Shown: positions 1-8,547 of the stretch, piece by piece
Layout: the number at the start of each line of letters is the position of its first letter
How positions within the stretch are numbered: position 1 is the first letter of the stretch
Origin: Cupriavidus plantarum
GTDB taxonomy: Bacteria > Pseudomonadota > Gammaproteobacteria > Burkholderiales > Burkholderiaceae
DNA: 64,000 bases
Assembly (NCBI RefSeq): GCF_905397285.1
Contig: NZ_CAJPUX010000002.1
Span: 558,001 to 622,000, forward strand
Direction: 5' to 3'
Notes under the pieces: model-generated
Told to the model about the DNA's origin: nothing
The model's input: only the letters and a program-made list of their open reading frames with translations
Database searches by the model: none
Position numbers and translations under genes: made by a program

Positions 1-906
1 ACATCGATGGTATGGATCGTCGGGCGGACGCAGGTCAACGGCCGGCAGGATCTGGGTGCCGTGCATCGTTTGCAGGACCAGTATCGTCTGGTGCCGTTGT
101 CTGTGTGGCAGAAGGGTGGCCGTGTCGCGCCCGCTCCCGCGGCGCCGCGCGCCACGATGATCGATACCGAGTCGTCGCCTGCGGAGCAGGTGGCGGCGAT
201 GGATGCGCAGGTGTTTTTCAGCCGCCTGGCGGCGCTGCTGCCCGCGAATCCGCCGGCTGCCGCGGATGCGCCGATGGTCGAGAAAATGACGCGCATGGGC
301 ATCGTGCCGGGCGAGCCGTTCAAGACCACGGTGCTGGAACCCTCCACCGCGCGGGCGGTGCAGGAGGGGGCGACGGCGGCGCTGACGGGGATCGCGGCGC
401 AGGTCAAGAAGGCCGAGGCAGGGGATACCGGCTGGCGCGTGTGGCACGAGCCTGGCGGCTACGGCACCAACTACCTCGCGCGCGCCACGCTGGCGATGAT
501 GGGGCCCGATGTGAATCTTCCCGAAGACGCGGTCTACCCGACGGCGCGGGCGGATGCGACGGGGCGGCCGTTCGATGGCGGCAGCCGGTATGTGCTCCAC
601 TTCGACAAGAGCCAGCTGCCGCCGGTGAAGGCGTTCTGGTCCTTGTCGCTCTACAACAGCCAGCAGGTGTTCGTGAGCAATCCGATCAACCGCTATTCGA
701 TCGGCAGCCGGGACCGCCTGCGCTATAACCGCGATGGGTCGCTGGACATCTACATCCAGTACGACCGGCCGTCGGACGCCGGGCAGCAGGCCAACTGGCT
801 GCCGGCGCCGCCGGACGCGTTCAACCTGATGCTCCGCGCGTATTGGCCGGATCAGGCGTTGGTGGATGGGGACTGGATGCCGCCGGCAGTGCAGCGAGTG
901 AATTGA
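1..906 (+). CDS. DUF1254/DUF1214 domain protein, 5' truncated by window edge
   Basis: The frame is open from the first base, so the true start lies upstream and only about 300 C-terminal residues are seen. The first part matches the end of a DUF1254 region (a VWIVGRTQVNG-like stretch). The last 110 residues match DUF1214: a GSRYVLHF segment, then FWSLSLYN and a terminal WxPDxALVDGDWxPP-type motif. Such proteins are often exported, but the N-terminus that would show a signal peptide is missing. The biochemical role of the family is not established. The gene ends convergently against a TonB-dependent receptor gene with a hairpin terminator between them. Confidence 0.85.
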   Translation, partial: TSMVWIVGRTQVNGRQDLGAVHRLQDQYRLVPLSVWQKGGRVAPAPAAPRATMIDTESSPAEQVAAMDAQVFFSRLAALLPANPPAAADAPMVEKMTRMGIVPGEPFKTTVLEPSTARAVQEGATAALTGIAAQVKKAEAGDTGWRVWHEPGGYGTNYLARATLAMMGPDVNLPEDAVYPTARADATGRPFDGGSRYVLHFDKSQLPPVKAFWSLSLYNSQQVFVSNPINRYSIGSRDRLRYNRDGSLDIYIQYDRPSDAGQQANWLPAPPDAFNLMLRAYWPDQALVDGDWMPPAVQRVN

Positions 907-914
907 GCGCGGAA

Positions 915-937
915 GAGGGGGGGCTTCGCCCCCCTTT
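915..937. terminator. Bidirectional hairpin terminator
   Basis: A GGGGGGC arm (918-924), a TTC loop and a GCCCCCC arm (928-934) form a perfect GC stem flanked by AAGA on the left and TTT on the right. It lies between two convergent genes and could stop transcription from both sides. The T-run is short, so strength is uncertain. A second GC-only inverted repeat (GGGGCCC, 947-953, with GGGCCCC, 967-973) follows without a T-run. Confidence 0.6.
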
Positions 938-986
938 GGGTCAACGGGGGCCCTCTCCCCCGGCCCGGGCCCCGTCCTGCACGTCC

Positions 987-3113
987 TCAGAACTTGTACT
1001 TCACGCCCGCGTACACCGCCCGGCCGTTGCCGGGATAGAACAGCGCGGTGTTCGTCGCCGTGCGCAGATCGGCCACCGTGCTCACGTCGCTGATATAGCG
1101 ACGGTTCGACAGATTGCGCGCATCCACGAACAGCGTCACCCCGCGCGCGCGGCCCTCGAGTTCGTAGCTGGCCTGGACGCCGAACAGCACGTAAGCGGGC
1201 ACCTGCTGCGTGTTCGCGTAGTCGATGTACGACCCGCTTGGTACCCAGTCGATCGTTCCCGCGATCCGGAGCCGCTGATGCCGGCTGTACGCCAGCGTCG
1301 TGCGCAGAACGTGCCGCGGCACGCCGGCGATGCGGTTGTTGCCATAGACCGGATCGTTATCGAACCGGAAGTCGCTGAAGTTCCACAGTTGCGAGACCGT
1401 GAACTTGTCGCCCTTGCCGACGATGTCGTGCCACACGTCCGCGCTCGCACCGAGTTCCACGCCCTGCAGCACCGTCTTGTTGGCATTGAACGTCGACGCC
1501 GGCACGTCCGGACTCACCGTGTACTGCAGCAGCTGATCGCGCACGAGCGAGCGATACAGCGTCACGTCCCAGCCGAACCGGTCCGTCTGCCCCCGCGATC
1601 CCGCCTCCACCGTCCAGCCGCGCTGCTGCGCAAGCGGCACGAAACGGTTCGTGGTGCCGATGGTCTGGTTCAGGTCCGAGAAGTCGGGCACATCCGCACT
1701 GCGCGTGATATCGACGAACGCCTGCACATTCTTCACGGGTTCCCACAGCACGCCGAACTTCGGATTCACGCCGCTATACGTCGTGGCGGCCGACTTCGCC
1801 GTCGGGCTCGCCGGCAGGCCGCCGAAGTCCGTGTAATCGCGCCGGCTCCGGTACGCCTTGGCGCCGGCCATCAACGCGACGGTGGGCACCACATACAGAC
1901 GGTCCTCGAGGTAGGCCTCGTAGTTGTAGGCATCCTGCCGCGAGTTGAGCGTCTGCGCGCCGCGGTCGCCGCTCACGTTGACGTACTGCCGCGCATCGTT
2001 GGTGCCGCCAAAGAACCGCGCCCCGGCGATGATCCGGTTGCGCAAGCCGCCGACGTGGAAGTCTCCGGTGTAGCGCGGCGCAAAGCCGTACGTCCACGAG
2101 TCCTGGTCGATGACCTGGAAGATCGGGTGATACAGGCTCTTGTGCACCACCCACGTGGAGACATCGAACTGCCCGTTGTCGAGCTTGACGGTCGTGACAT
2201 TGGCAAGCCGTTCGGTGCGCGTATTGCGCGCCTGATCGCCAGCCAGCGCACTGGCCGATGCCATACGCGGATTGTGCAGCGCCTGATCGAGCGTCAGCGA
2301 TCCGGGCAGCAACTGATCGACGATATACGCGCCGAAATAGAAGCGCGTCTCCACGGCGGGACTGAAGCGATAACCGAAGTTCGCGTTGAGCTGCTCGTAT
2401 TGCCCGCGCTCGTGGCTGCGATAGCCCTCCGAGTGATTGACGGTCAGGTTGGCCAGAAAGTCGAACGCGCCGATCTGGCGCGAAACCTGTGCGCTGGCGC
2501 GGGCAGTGCCGAAGCTGCCGCCGTCCACACGCACCATGTTCGGCGCATCGGCAGTCAATGCGGTCGGCGTGGTGAAGTTGATCGCGCCGCCAAGCGTCGT
2601 GCTGCCATAGGCGAGGCCATTGCCGCCCTTGTAGATCTCCGCCGCGGCAAGGCCGAGCGGATCGATCTGGTAGTAGTCGCCGCTGCCGTCCGCGAAATTG
2701 GTCGGCACGCCGTCCTGCAGCAGGTCGAGCCCGCGTGCATGAAAGCCGCGGGCGATGCCCGAGCCGCGGATCGACAGCCGTAGTTCCTGGCCATAGCGTT
2801 CCTCGACGTACACGCCGGGCGCATCCTTCAGGACGTCGCGCAGGTTGCTCGCGTAGGTGTCGCTGTACGACGCGGCATCGACAAAGCCGACCGATCCTGC
2901 CGACTGGAACAGGGACTCGCGCTGGCGCGCGATACCCGGCGCGGTCAGCGAGCCGACGCCGTTGGCCGTGGCCGTCACGGCCGGCAGGACATGGACGTCG
3001 GCAGGCGATGCGGACGATACGGGTGATGGCGGGGTGGTTTGCGCGGCGGCGATTCCCGTCAGCGCGGCGGCTGGCAGCACCGACAGGCGGCGCCAGGCTC
3101 TCTCTCGTTTCAT
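987..3113 (-). CDS. TonB-dependent outer-membrane receptor
   Basis: A 708-residue outer-membrane receptor. Residues 1 to about 25 form a signal peptide (Arg-rich start, hydrophobic core, Ala-rich end before QTTPP). A TonB-box-like VHVLPAVTATA stretch lies near residues 40-50. A plug domain follows with the typical DVLKDAPGVYV, RGSGIARGF and YGSTTLGGAINF segments, then a long beta-barrel ending in Tyr-Lys-Phe, with the C-terminal aromatic residue typical of outer-membrane proteins. The family imports ferric siderophores, cobalamin or other scarce ligands using TonB energy; the overall look is FecA-like, but the ligand cannot be read from sequence. An AAGGAAG ribosome site precedes the ATG. I see no clear Fur box and no cobalamin riboswitch in the 137 bp upstream, although metE is next door. 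Confidence 0.9.
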   Translation of the reverse strand: MKRERAWRRLSVLPAAALTGIAAAQTTPPSPVSSASPADVHVLPAVTATANGVGSLTAPGIARQRESLFQSAGSVGFVDAASYSDTYASNLRDVLKDAPGVYVEERYGQELRLSIRGSGIARGFHARGLDLLQDGVPTNFADGSGDYYQIDPLGLAAAEIYKGGNGLAYGSTTLGGAINFTTPTALTADAPNMVRVDGGSFGTARASAQVSRQIGAFDFLANLTVNHSEGYRSHERGQYEQLNANFGYRFSPAVETRFYFGAYIVDQLLPGSLTLDQALHNPRMASASALAGDQARNTRTERLANVTTVKLDNGQFDVSTWVVHKSLYHPIFQVIDQDSWTYGFAPRYTGDFHVGGLRNRIIAGARFFGGTNDARQYVNVSGDRGAQTLNSRQDAYNYEAYLEDRLYVVPTVALMAGAKAYRSRRDYTDFGGLPASPTAKSAATTYSGVNPKFGVLWEPVKNVQAFVDITRSADVPDFSDLNQTIGTTNRFVPLAQQRGWTVEAGSRGQTDRFGWDVTLYRSLVRDQLLQYTVSPDVPASTFNANKTVLQGVELGASADVWHDIVGKGDKFTVSQLWNFSDFRFDNDPVYGNNRIAGVPRHVLRTTLAYSRHQRLRIAGTIDWVPSGSYIDYANTQQVPAYVLFGVQASYELEGRARGVTLFVDARNLSNRRYISDVSTVADLRTATNTALFYPGNGRAVYAGVKYKF

Positions 3114-3250
3114 TGACTTCCTTGCGGCCGGACGACGTGCGCGGGCGGCGTGCCGTCGTCCTGATTCTTATGGGCTCGTCCGCAAGGATAGAAGGCCGCA
3201 AGAAGCGGCGCCATGCGACACGGCGCCGCATTGGCCGGAAGTGTGACGGC

Positions 3251-5542
3251 CTACGCCGCGAGGCGCGCGCGCAGGTGGCGCGTGGCCGCGACCATGTTCG
3301 TCAGCGCGGCCTCGGTCTCCGCCCAGCCGCGCGTCTTGAGGCCGCAGTCTGGATTGACCCACAGCCGCTCCGGCGGAATCACCTCGCATGCGCGTTCCAG
3401 CAGCCGCGTGATGGCGGACACCTCTGGCACGCGCGGCGAATGGATGTCATACACGCCGGGCCCGATCTCGTTGGGATACGCGAACGCGCCAAAGCCTTCG
3501 AGCAGTTCCATCGCCGAACGCGAGGTTTCGATCGTGATGACGTCGGCATCCATGGACGCGATGGCGGGAAGGATGTCGTTGAACTCGGCATAGCACATGT
3601 GGGTATGGATCTGCGTCCGATCCGCCACGCCCGATGCCGATAGCCGGAACGCCTCGACGGCCCAGTCCAGATACGCGGGCCAGTCCGAGGCGCGCAGCGG
3701 CAGGCCTTCGCGCAACGCGGGCTCGTCGATCTGGATCACGCGGATGCCCGCGGCCTCGAGATCGGCGACTTCGTCCCGAATGGCCAGCGCAAGCTGGCGC
3801 GCCGTCGTCGCGCGGGGCTGATCGTCGCGCACGAACGACCACTGCAGCATCGTGACGGGGCCCGTGAGCATGCCCTTCATCGGACGGTCCGTCAGCGATT
3901 GTGCAAAGCGCGTGGTATCGACGGTCATCGGCTCGGGGCGATAGACGTCGCCGTAAAGCACAGGCGGCTTCACGCAGCGCGAGCCATAGCTCTGCACCCA
4001 GCCGTTTTCGGTGAATGCGTAGCCGCACAGTTGCTCACCGAAAAACTCGACCATATCGTTGCGCTCGGCCTCGCCATGGACGAGCACATCGAGCCCGAGC
4101 GCTTCCTGCTTGCGCACCGCGAGCGTGATCTCCGCGCGCATGCGTTCGAGGTAGGCAAGCGCGCCGAGCTCGCCGCGCTTGTGCGCCGCCCGTGCCTGCC
4201 GGATGGCGGGCGTCTGCGGAAAGGAGCCGATGGTGGTCGTCGGCAACGGCGGCAGTTTCAACGCGGCGCGTTGTACCGCGTTGCGCGTCTCGAACGGGCT
4301 GGTGCGCGCAGTCATGTCCGGCGTGATGGCGGCGAGCCGCTTGCGCACCGACGCATTGACCACACGACGCGAGGCCGCTCGCGATGCGCGGGCGGCATCG
4401 GAGGCCGCCAGTTCGGCGACCACCGCGGCCTCGCCCTTCGTCAGCGCGATGGAGAGCACGCGCAGTTCGTCGAGCTTCTCGGTGGCGAATGCCAGCCACG
4501 ATCGCAGTTCGGGATCGAGCCGCCGCTCGGCCTCGAGCGAGACAGGCACATGCAGGAGCGAGCAGGACGGCGCGAGCCAGAGACGGTCGCCCAGCGCGGC
4601 GTGCAGCGGCTGCAGCCGCGCGAGCACGGCGCGCAGGTCCGCGCGCCAGATATTGCGCCCATCGACGACGCCCGCGGACAGTACCGTATGCGCGGGCAAC
4701 ACGCGCATCCATGCCTCCAGTTGCTCGGGCGCGCGGACCAGGTCGAGGTGGATGCCATGCACGGGCAGCGACGCGATGCGCGCGGCCTGCGCCAGGTCTG
4801 GCGCGGCGTTACCGAAGTACGTCGTCAGCAGCAGCTTGACCCCGAGCCGCCCGAGCCCCTCATACGCGATATCGTAGGCATCGAGCCAGCGGGTATCGAG
4901 CGCGGTGCACAGCGCGGGCTCATCGATCTGCACCCAGTCTATGCCGCGTTCGGCAAGCTGCGTCAGGATGCGCGCGTAGGCGGCGACGACGCGCGGCAGC
5001 AGCGACAGGCGATCGAAGCCCGGGCTGTGGCTCTTGGCGAGCCACAGGTAGGTGACCGGGCCGATCAGCGTGGGACGCACCGCGTGTCCGTGGCCGCGGG
5101 CCTCGTCGACCTCGTCGAGGAGCCACGTCGGACCGCCGTTGAACGTGCTCTCCGCGTCGAGTTCCGGCACGAGGTAGTGGTAGTTCGTGTCGAACCACTT
5201 GGTCATTTCCATCGCCGGCTGCGCCGCGTTGCCGCGCGCGAGTTCGAAGGACTGCGCGAGCGTGAGCTGTGCCGCGTCGAAGCCGAACCGGCGGGGCAGG
5301 GCGCCGAGCAGCACAGTGGTGTTCAGCACGTGATCGTAGAGTGCGAAGTCGCCGACGGCGACGTGGCCGAGTCCGCGATCGGACTGCAATCGCCAATGGC
5401 GCTGACGCAGCGCGGCGCCGGTCGCGCGCAGCGTCGCTTCAGCGGGGGCATCCATGTCGCCGTGCCAGAACGATTCGAGCGCGAACTTCAGTTCACGGCG
5501 CGCGCCGATGCGCGGAAAGCCGAGCGTGTGGGTAAGGGGCAT
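3251..5542 (-). CDS. metE: Cobalamin-independent methionine synthase
   Basis: Transfers the methyl group of 5-methyltetrahydropteroyltri-L-glutamate to homocysteine, the last step of methionine synthesis, in the cytosol. At 763 residues it has the family's usual length and two-barrel layout. The N-terminal half carries the [12 protein letters not shown] start. The C-terminal catalytic half starts near TTIGSFPQT and contains the zinc ligands: the HTHMCY motif around residue 650 and the Cys of [10 protein letters not shown] near the end, plus [14 protein letters not shown]. It is divergent from a metR-type gene, and the 122 bp between them hold a perfect MetR-type palindrome. Homocysteine-dependent MetR activation is therefore the expected control. 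Confidence 0.97.
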   Translation of the reverse strand: MPLTHTLGFPRIGARRELKFALESFWHGDMDAPAEATLRATGAALRQRHWRLQSDRGLGHVAVGDFALYDHVLNTTVLLGALPRRFGFDAAQLTLAQSFELARGNAAQPAMEMTKWFDTNYHYLVPELDAESTFNGGPTWLLDEVDEARGHGHAVRPTLIGPVTYLWLAKSHSPGFDRLSLLPRVVAAYARILTQLAERGIDWVQIDEPALCTALDTRWLDAYDIAYEGLGRLGVKLLLTTYFGNAAPDLAQAARIASLPVHGIHLDLVRAPEQLEAWMRVLPAHTVLSAGVVDGRNIWRADLRAVLARLQPLHAALGDRLWLAPSCSLLHVPVSLEAERRLDPELRSWLAFATEKLDELRVLSIALTKGEAAVVAELAASDAARASRAASRRVVNASVRKRLAAITPDMTARTSPFETRNAVQRAALKLPPLPTTTIGSFPQTPAIRQARAAHKRGELGALAYLERMRAEITLAVRKQEALGLDVLVHGEAERNDMVEFFGEQLCGYAFTENGWVQSYGSRCVKPPVLYGDVYRPEPMTVDTTRFAQSLTDRPMKGMLTGPVTMLQWSFVRDDQPRATTARQLALAIRDEVADLEAAGIRVIQIDEPALREGLPLRASDWPAYLDWAVEAFRLSASGVADRTQIHTHMCYAEFNDILPAIASMDADVITIETSRSAMELLEGFGAFAYPNEIGPGVYDIHSPRVPEVSAITRLLERACEVIPPERLWVNPDCGLKTRGWAETEAALTNMVAATRHLRARLAA

Positions 5543-5623
5543 GACGCGAGAAGCGGAAATTTAAGGTGGCGCCCAGTGTCCTTTCGCGGCTAGAATGAAT
5601 CAAGCGACAAGTTTTAAACATAG

Positions 5624-5640
5624 TATGAATCTATTTCATA
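5624..5640. promoter_or_regulatory. MetR box (TGAA-N5-TTCA)
   Basis: The sequence TATGAA TCTAT TTCATA is a perfect 6+6 bp palindrome with a 5-bp spacer; its core at 5626-5638 is exactly the enterobacterial MetR consensus TGAA-N5-TTCA. It lies 82 bp from the metE start and 25 bp from the metR start, inside their shared divergent promoter region. That is where MetR should activate metE and repress itself. Confidence 0.85.
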
Positions 5641-5664
5641 TTCCCATGAGAGAGCGGGCGGCAC

Positions 5665-6582
5665 ATGATTGAAGTCAGGCATTTCCGTTCGCTGGTGGCG
5701 ATCGCGGAATCGGGCAAGCTCGCGGTGGCCGCCGAGCGTGTGCACGTGAGCCAGTCGGCGCTATCGCATCAGATCAAGGCGATCGAATCGCACTACGGCA
5801 TGGCGCTGTTCGACCGCACGCGCCAGGGGTTGCGCTTTACGCCGGCGGGCGAGCGGCTGCTGGCGCTTGCGCGCGAGACGCTGGCGGCGATCAGCGCGGC
5901 CGAGCGCGACCTCGTTCGCCTCAAGGGCGACACCAGCGGCGAACTGCGTGTGGTGCTCGAATGCCATACGTGTTTCGACTGGCTCATGCCCGTGATGGAC
6001 GAGTTTCGACGACGCTGGCCGGAGGTGGAGGTCGACCTCGTCGCGGGCTTCCATGCGGATCCACTTTCGCTGATCGCGGAAGGCCGTGCCGATATGGTGA
6101 TCGGCTCCCGGCCGCCAACGCGGCGCGGGCTCGTCGTCGCACCGCTGTTCCGCTTCGAGATTCTGGCGGTCATCGCCAACGAGCACCGGCTGCGCAACAA
6201 GCGGCGGATCGAGGCGCAGGACCTCGCTGGGGAGACGCTGATCACCTATCCGGTGCCCGAGACGCGCATCGATCTGATTCGGGAGGTGCTGGAGCCCGCG
6301 GGCATCCGGCTGCAGCGGCGCACGGCCGAACTGACCGTGGCCGTGCTGCAACTCGTGGCGAGCCGGCGCGGCGTGGCCGCGCTACCGAACTGGGGCGTCA
6401 AGAACTACGTCGACCATGACTACGTGCTGGCCAAGCGTATCGGGGCGAAGGGGCTGTGGAGCGAGCTATTCGCGACGGTGCCGTCCGCGATGGCGGAGCG
6501 GCCCTATGTGGACGACTTCGTGGCGATCGTCCGCGACACCTGCGCGGCCGAACTCGACGGCATCGAGTTGCTGGCCGCCTGA
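5665..6582 (+). CDS. metR: LysR-family regulator of methionine genes
   Basis: A 305-residue LysR-type regulator. Residues 1-60 form the winged helix-turn-helix (ESGKLAVAAERVHVSQSALSHQIKAIE). The rest is the effector-binding domain, with the RVVLECHTCFDWLMPVM segment characteristic of MetR. In the family, homocysteine is the co-inducer and metE a main target. Divergent placement opposite metE with a MetR box between them supports the specific assignment. The gene ends convergently against the next gene, and the two stop regions form a perfect 12-bp inverted repeat. Confidence 0.93.
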   Translation: MIEVRHFRSLVAIAESGKLAVAAERVHVSQSALSHQIKAIESHYGMALFDRTRQGLRFTPAGERLLALARETLAAISAAERDLVRLKGDTSGELRVVLECHTCFDWLMPVMDEFRRRWPEVEVDLVAGFHADPLSLIAEGRADMVIGSRPPTRRGLVVAPLFRFEILAVIANEHRLRNKRRIEAQDLAGETLITYPVPETRIDLIREVLEPAGIRLQRRTAELTVAVLQLVASRRGVAALPNWGVKNYVDHDYVLAKRIGAKGLWSELFATVPSAMAERPYVDDFVAIVRDTCAAELDGIELLAA

Positions 6583-6618
6583 GGGCGCCTGAGGTGCGGC
6601 CCGATATCAGGCGGCCAG
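6571..6618. repeat. 12-bp perfect inverted repeat spanning two convergent stop codons
   Basis: CTGGCCGCCTGA at 6571-6582 is mirrored by TCAGGCGGCCAG at 6607-6618. Each arm is the end of a gene, so both proteins finish Leu-Ala-Ala-stop. The 24-bp spacer is GC-rich. The transcript can fold into a strong hairpin from either side, but there is no T-run. It may act as a bidirectional transcription barrier or mRNA 3' end protector. Confidence 0.6.
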
Positions 6619-6963
6619 GGCCTCCGCGGTGTCGGCCGCCTCGATGTCTTCCTGTTCGGTGAACTCGGCCTCGAGCACCGCCAGATCCACGCCCTGCTCG
6701 ACGCGCCGCAGGAACAATTGCAGCAGGCCAGCCTCCGGCGCCTCCGTCACGAGACGCGCGGTGCGCCCCTGCATATGCATCTGCTGCAACGACAGACCGG
6801 TACGGCGGGCGCTCGCGAGCACCCATTCGAGCGTGCCGAACGTGTCGGTGCCATGGAGGCGGAGGTCGAGTTGCAGCGTCGGGAGCGACAAAGCGGCAGA
6901 CATAGTGGCGGACATAGTGGCGGACATGGCGGCGGTCGGTAGGGTGGGTGCGATGAGGGACAC
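6607..6963 (-). CDS. IlvM-like ACT-domain protein
   Basis: A protein of up to 118 residues. The segment from LQLDLRL (about residue 30) to about residue 95 resembles the small regulatory subunit of acetolactate synthase II (IlvM): a conserved ..LEWVLASARRTGLSLQQMHM.. followed by a ..LLQLFLRRVEQGVDLA.. pattern. ACT domains bind amino acids and regulate partner enzymes. No large acetolactate synthase subunit lies nearby, so this is an orphan and its partner is unknown. The C-terminus is Glu/Ala-rich. The start is uncertain: a GTG at 6963 has a distant GAGGGG, and three ATGs follow at 12-bp spacing (6927, 6915, 6903). It is divergent from an Lrp-type regulator, which suggests amino-acid-responsive control. 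Confidence 0.6.
   Translation of the reverse strand: MSLIAPTLPTAAMSATMSATMSAALSLPTLQLDLRLHGTDTFGTLEWVLASARRTGLSLQQMHMQGRTARLVTEAPEAGLLQLFLRRVEQGVDLAVLEAEFTEQEDIEAADTAEALAA
6904..6927 (-). repeat. 12-bp tandem repeat carrying alternative start codons
   Basis: On the minus strand ATGTCCGCCACT occurs twice in a row, preceded by ATGTCCGCC and followed by ATGTCTGCC. The result is a series of in-frame Met-Ser-Ala starts for the IlvM-like gene. Loss or gain of a unit keeps the frame. Confidence 0.7.
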
Positions 6964-7033
6964 TGTACCAGCGGCCCCTCAAAATAGGCTTCTCATTTTT
7001 CTGCGATATACGTCGAAATAGAGAAGATTCCAC

Positions 7034-7066
7034 TGGAACGTGTAGACTCACGAGAAATTCGTTCCA
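7034..7066. promoter_or_regulatory. Inverted repeat upstream of Lrp/AsnC gene
   Basis: TGGAACG (7034-7040) and CGTTCCA (7060-7066) are perfect 7-bp arms with a 19-bp spacer, ending 16 bp before the regulator's ATG and inside the divergent intergenic region. Placement suggests an autoregulatory operator; binding by this regulator is inferred only. Confidence 0.4.
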
Positions 7067-7082
7067 AATTTTGGGCCACGCC

Positions 7083-7553
7083 ATGAATTTCCCTCCGAAA
7101 CTCGACGACGTCGATCGCCGCATCCTCCGCGAACTGCGGCGCGACGGCCGCATCTCGAATACGAAGCTGGCCGAGCGCGTCGGCCTGTCCGCCACGCCCT
7201 GCTGGAACCGCGTTCGCGCGCTGGAGGAAGCCGGTGTCATCGATGGCTATGCCGCGCTATTGAACCAGAAGGCATTGGGTTTGCCGGACACGGTGCTGAT
7301 CGAAGTCACGCTGGACCGTCACGACGACGACATGCTGCACCGCTTCGGCGAAGCGCTCGCCGAGTTGCCGGAAGTCCTGGAGGCTCACCTGCTGACGGGG
7401 GAGTACGACTATCTGATCAAGGTGGCGGTGGCGGGCACCGAAGGGTACGAGGAGTTTTTGCGGCACAAACTCTACAAGCTGCCCGGCCTGCGCCACAGCC
7501 ATTCTACCTTTGTCCTGCGCACGCTCAAGCGCGAGCTCTCGGTGCAGCCATAA
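7083..7553 (+). CDS. Lrp/AsnC-family transcriptional regulator
   Basis: A 156-residue Lrp/AsnC-type regulator. Residues 5-60 form the helix-turn-helix (LDDVDRRILRELRRDGR, then LAERVGLSATPCWNRVRALEEAGVI). Residues 70-145 form the RAM/ACT-like effector and oligomerisation domain with the LTGEYDYLIKVAV motif. I chose the ATG at 7083, which gives the normal N-terminus; an in-frame TTG at 7071 is less likely. The gene is divergent from the IlvM-like ACT gene, with an inverted repeat between them. Effector and targets are unknown; an amino acid is expected for the family. Confidence 0.92.
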   Translation: MNFPPKLDDVDRRILRELRRDGRISNTKLAERVGLSATPCWNRVRALEEAGVIDGYAALLNQKALGLPDTVLIEVTLDRHDDDMLHRFGEALAELPEVLEAHLLTGEYDYLIKVAVAGTEGYEEFLRHKLYKLPGLRHSHSTFVLRTLKRELSVQP

Positions 7554-7668
7554 GCCCGATGGGCAGTCGGGTAGGAACCGGCCTACAACGCTCTCCGTCG
7601 CTCTCCGATGTCTGTCGGATGGCGTGCTGCCTACATTGAATCAGGCTGCAAACATCCGGAGGTGTCAT

Positions 7669-7839
7669 ATGTCGTTTTCGCTCTACCTGATCGGTGTGCT
7701 GCTGCTTGTCGGCGGCATTGCATGGGGACTCGTCACGATGGGCGTGTCGCAGGTCTATATCGGCATTGCATGCGTGATCGTGCTCGGTATCGGCATCATG
7801 TCCGCGGTGTCGCGGACACGTACCAAAGACCCCTCATAG
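7669..7839 (+). CDS. Small two-helix membrane protein
   Basis: A 56-residue protein preceded by a strong GGAGGTG ribosome site 5 bp before the ATG, which fixes the start. Residues 5-24 (LYLIGVLLLVGGIAWGLVTM) and 29-46 (YIGIACVIVLGIGIMSAV) are two hydrophobic helices with a short loop, ending in a basic/polar tail RTRTKDPS. It looks like a small inner-membrane protein of a type common in this bacterial group, with no known function. It is convergent with the lipoprotein gene that follows. Confidence 0.8.
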   Translation: MSFSLYLIGVLLLVGGIAWGLVTMGVSQVYIGIACVIVLGIGIMSAVSRTRTKDPS

Positions 7840-7849
7840 CCCGCCGGGA

Positions 7850-8401
7850 TCAACGGCGGTTACGGTCGCCGCGTGCGTCGAGAATGATCATGGTCCGATC
7901 GACCACGCCGGCGTCCGTGAAGTAGACGCTGAAGTGCGCGGGCTGGTACGGCGACACGTACATGCGATACGACCACGCCTCGCGCTTCATCAGCGGGTAG
8001 TAGTTGATCGGCTCGCGGGGCCTGCCCCAGCGCTCGAGCACGTCCTTCTTCGTCCAGACGCCCGGCTGCGCCTTGTAGATCTCCGCTTCGGTCAGCATTT
8101 CCCGAAAGTTCTTCAGGCGGCCGTTCGCGTCGAAATCCGCGGCGTAGATGTCGTAGCCGTACGGCTGTTTCGAGTAGATCCAGCGCGTGGTGCCGTCAGC
8201 GAGTTGAAAGGTATCGGTCGGCTCGCCGAAGGTCTGGCGCACGGCGCTCTCGGGGCTGCCGATGAGCTTGTCGGCGGTCTGCACGGGTTGCAGCTGCGCG
8301 CAGCCGGCGAGCACCATGGCTGCCGCGGTGGCCGCGGCCGCGGCCAGCGCCGCCATGCGGATGCGGCGCGGTTGGTAAGGTCGATGGGGGATGGCGGACA
8401 T
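7850..8401 (-). CDS. Lipoprotein, SmpA/BamE-like fold possible
   Basis: A 183-residue predicted lipoprotein. The start at 8401 is supported by GGAG seven bases upstream; an earlier in-frame start at 8440 is less likely. After an Ala-rich hydrophobic segment, the lipobox ends LAGC, giving a lipidated Cys near residue 34. The mature part contains GSPESAVRQTFGEPTDTFQLADG and later VWTKKDVLERWGRPREP, two segments resembling the small BamE/OmlA-type fold. The final part, VVDRTMIILDARGDR, is a strand-rich end. It should be anchored in the outer membrane; function unknown. Confidence 0.75.
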   Translation of the reverse strand: MSAIPHRPYQPRRIRMAALAAAAATAAAMVLAGCAQLQPVQTADKLIGSPESAVRQTFGEPTDTFQLADGTTRWIYSKQPYGYDIYAADFDANGRLKNFREMLTEAEIYKAQPGVWTKKDVLERWGRPREPINYYPLMKREAWSYRMYVSPYQPAHFSVYFTDAGVVDRTMIILDARGDRNRR

Positions 8402-8508
8402 CTCGGGTCTCCGTACGGGGCAATGATGAGCATAGTGCATCCACGCTCCTCACATCTGAGACAGATCGCGCGTCTGCATGTTCTATGAACACGCGAGCGC
8501 GCCGGAAT

Positions 8509-8547
8509 ATTCCCTGTATCGATTCCCCGTATCGATTCCCTGTATCT
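8509..8547. repeat. Three 13-bp tandem repeats at the end of the HDOD gene
   Basis: ATTCCCTGTATCG, ATTCCCCGTATCG and ATTCCCTGTATCT follow each other without spacer. The last copy runs into the TAG stop of the HDOD gene. The tract is AT-richer than its surroundings. No function is evident. Confidence 0.75.

Noticed and set aside
843..2783. Long open frame antisense to the TonB-dependent receptor
   Set aside because: Arg/Ala/His-rich composition without domain patterns; a by-product of high GC opposite a well-supported receptor gene.
3114..3250. Cobalamin riboswitch or Fur box upstream of the TonB-dependent receptor
   Set aside because: No B12-box-like or Fur-like palindrome found in the 137 bp.
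3899..5593. Long open frame antisense to metE
   Set aside because: Lies fully opposite a complete metE; composition typical of antisense shadow.
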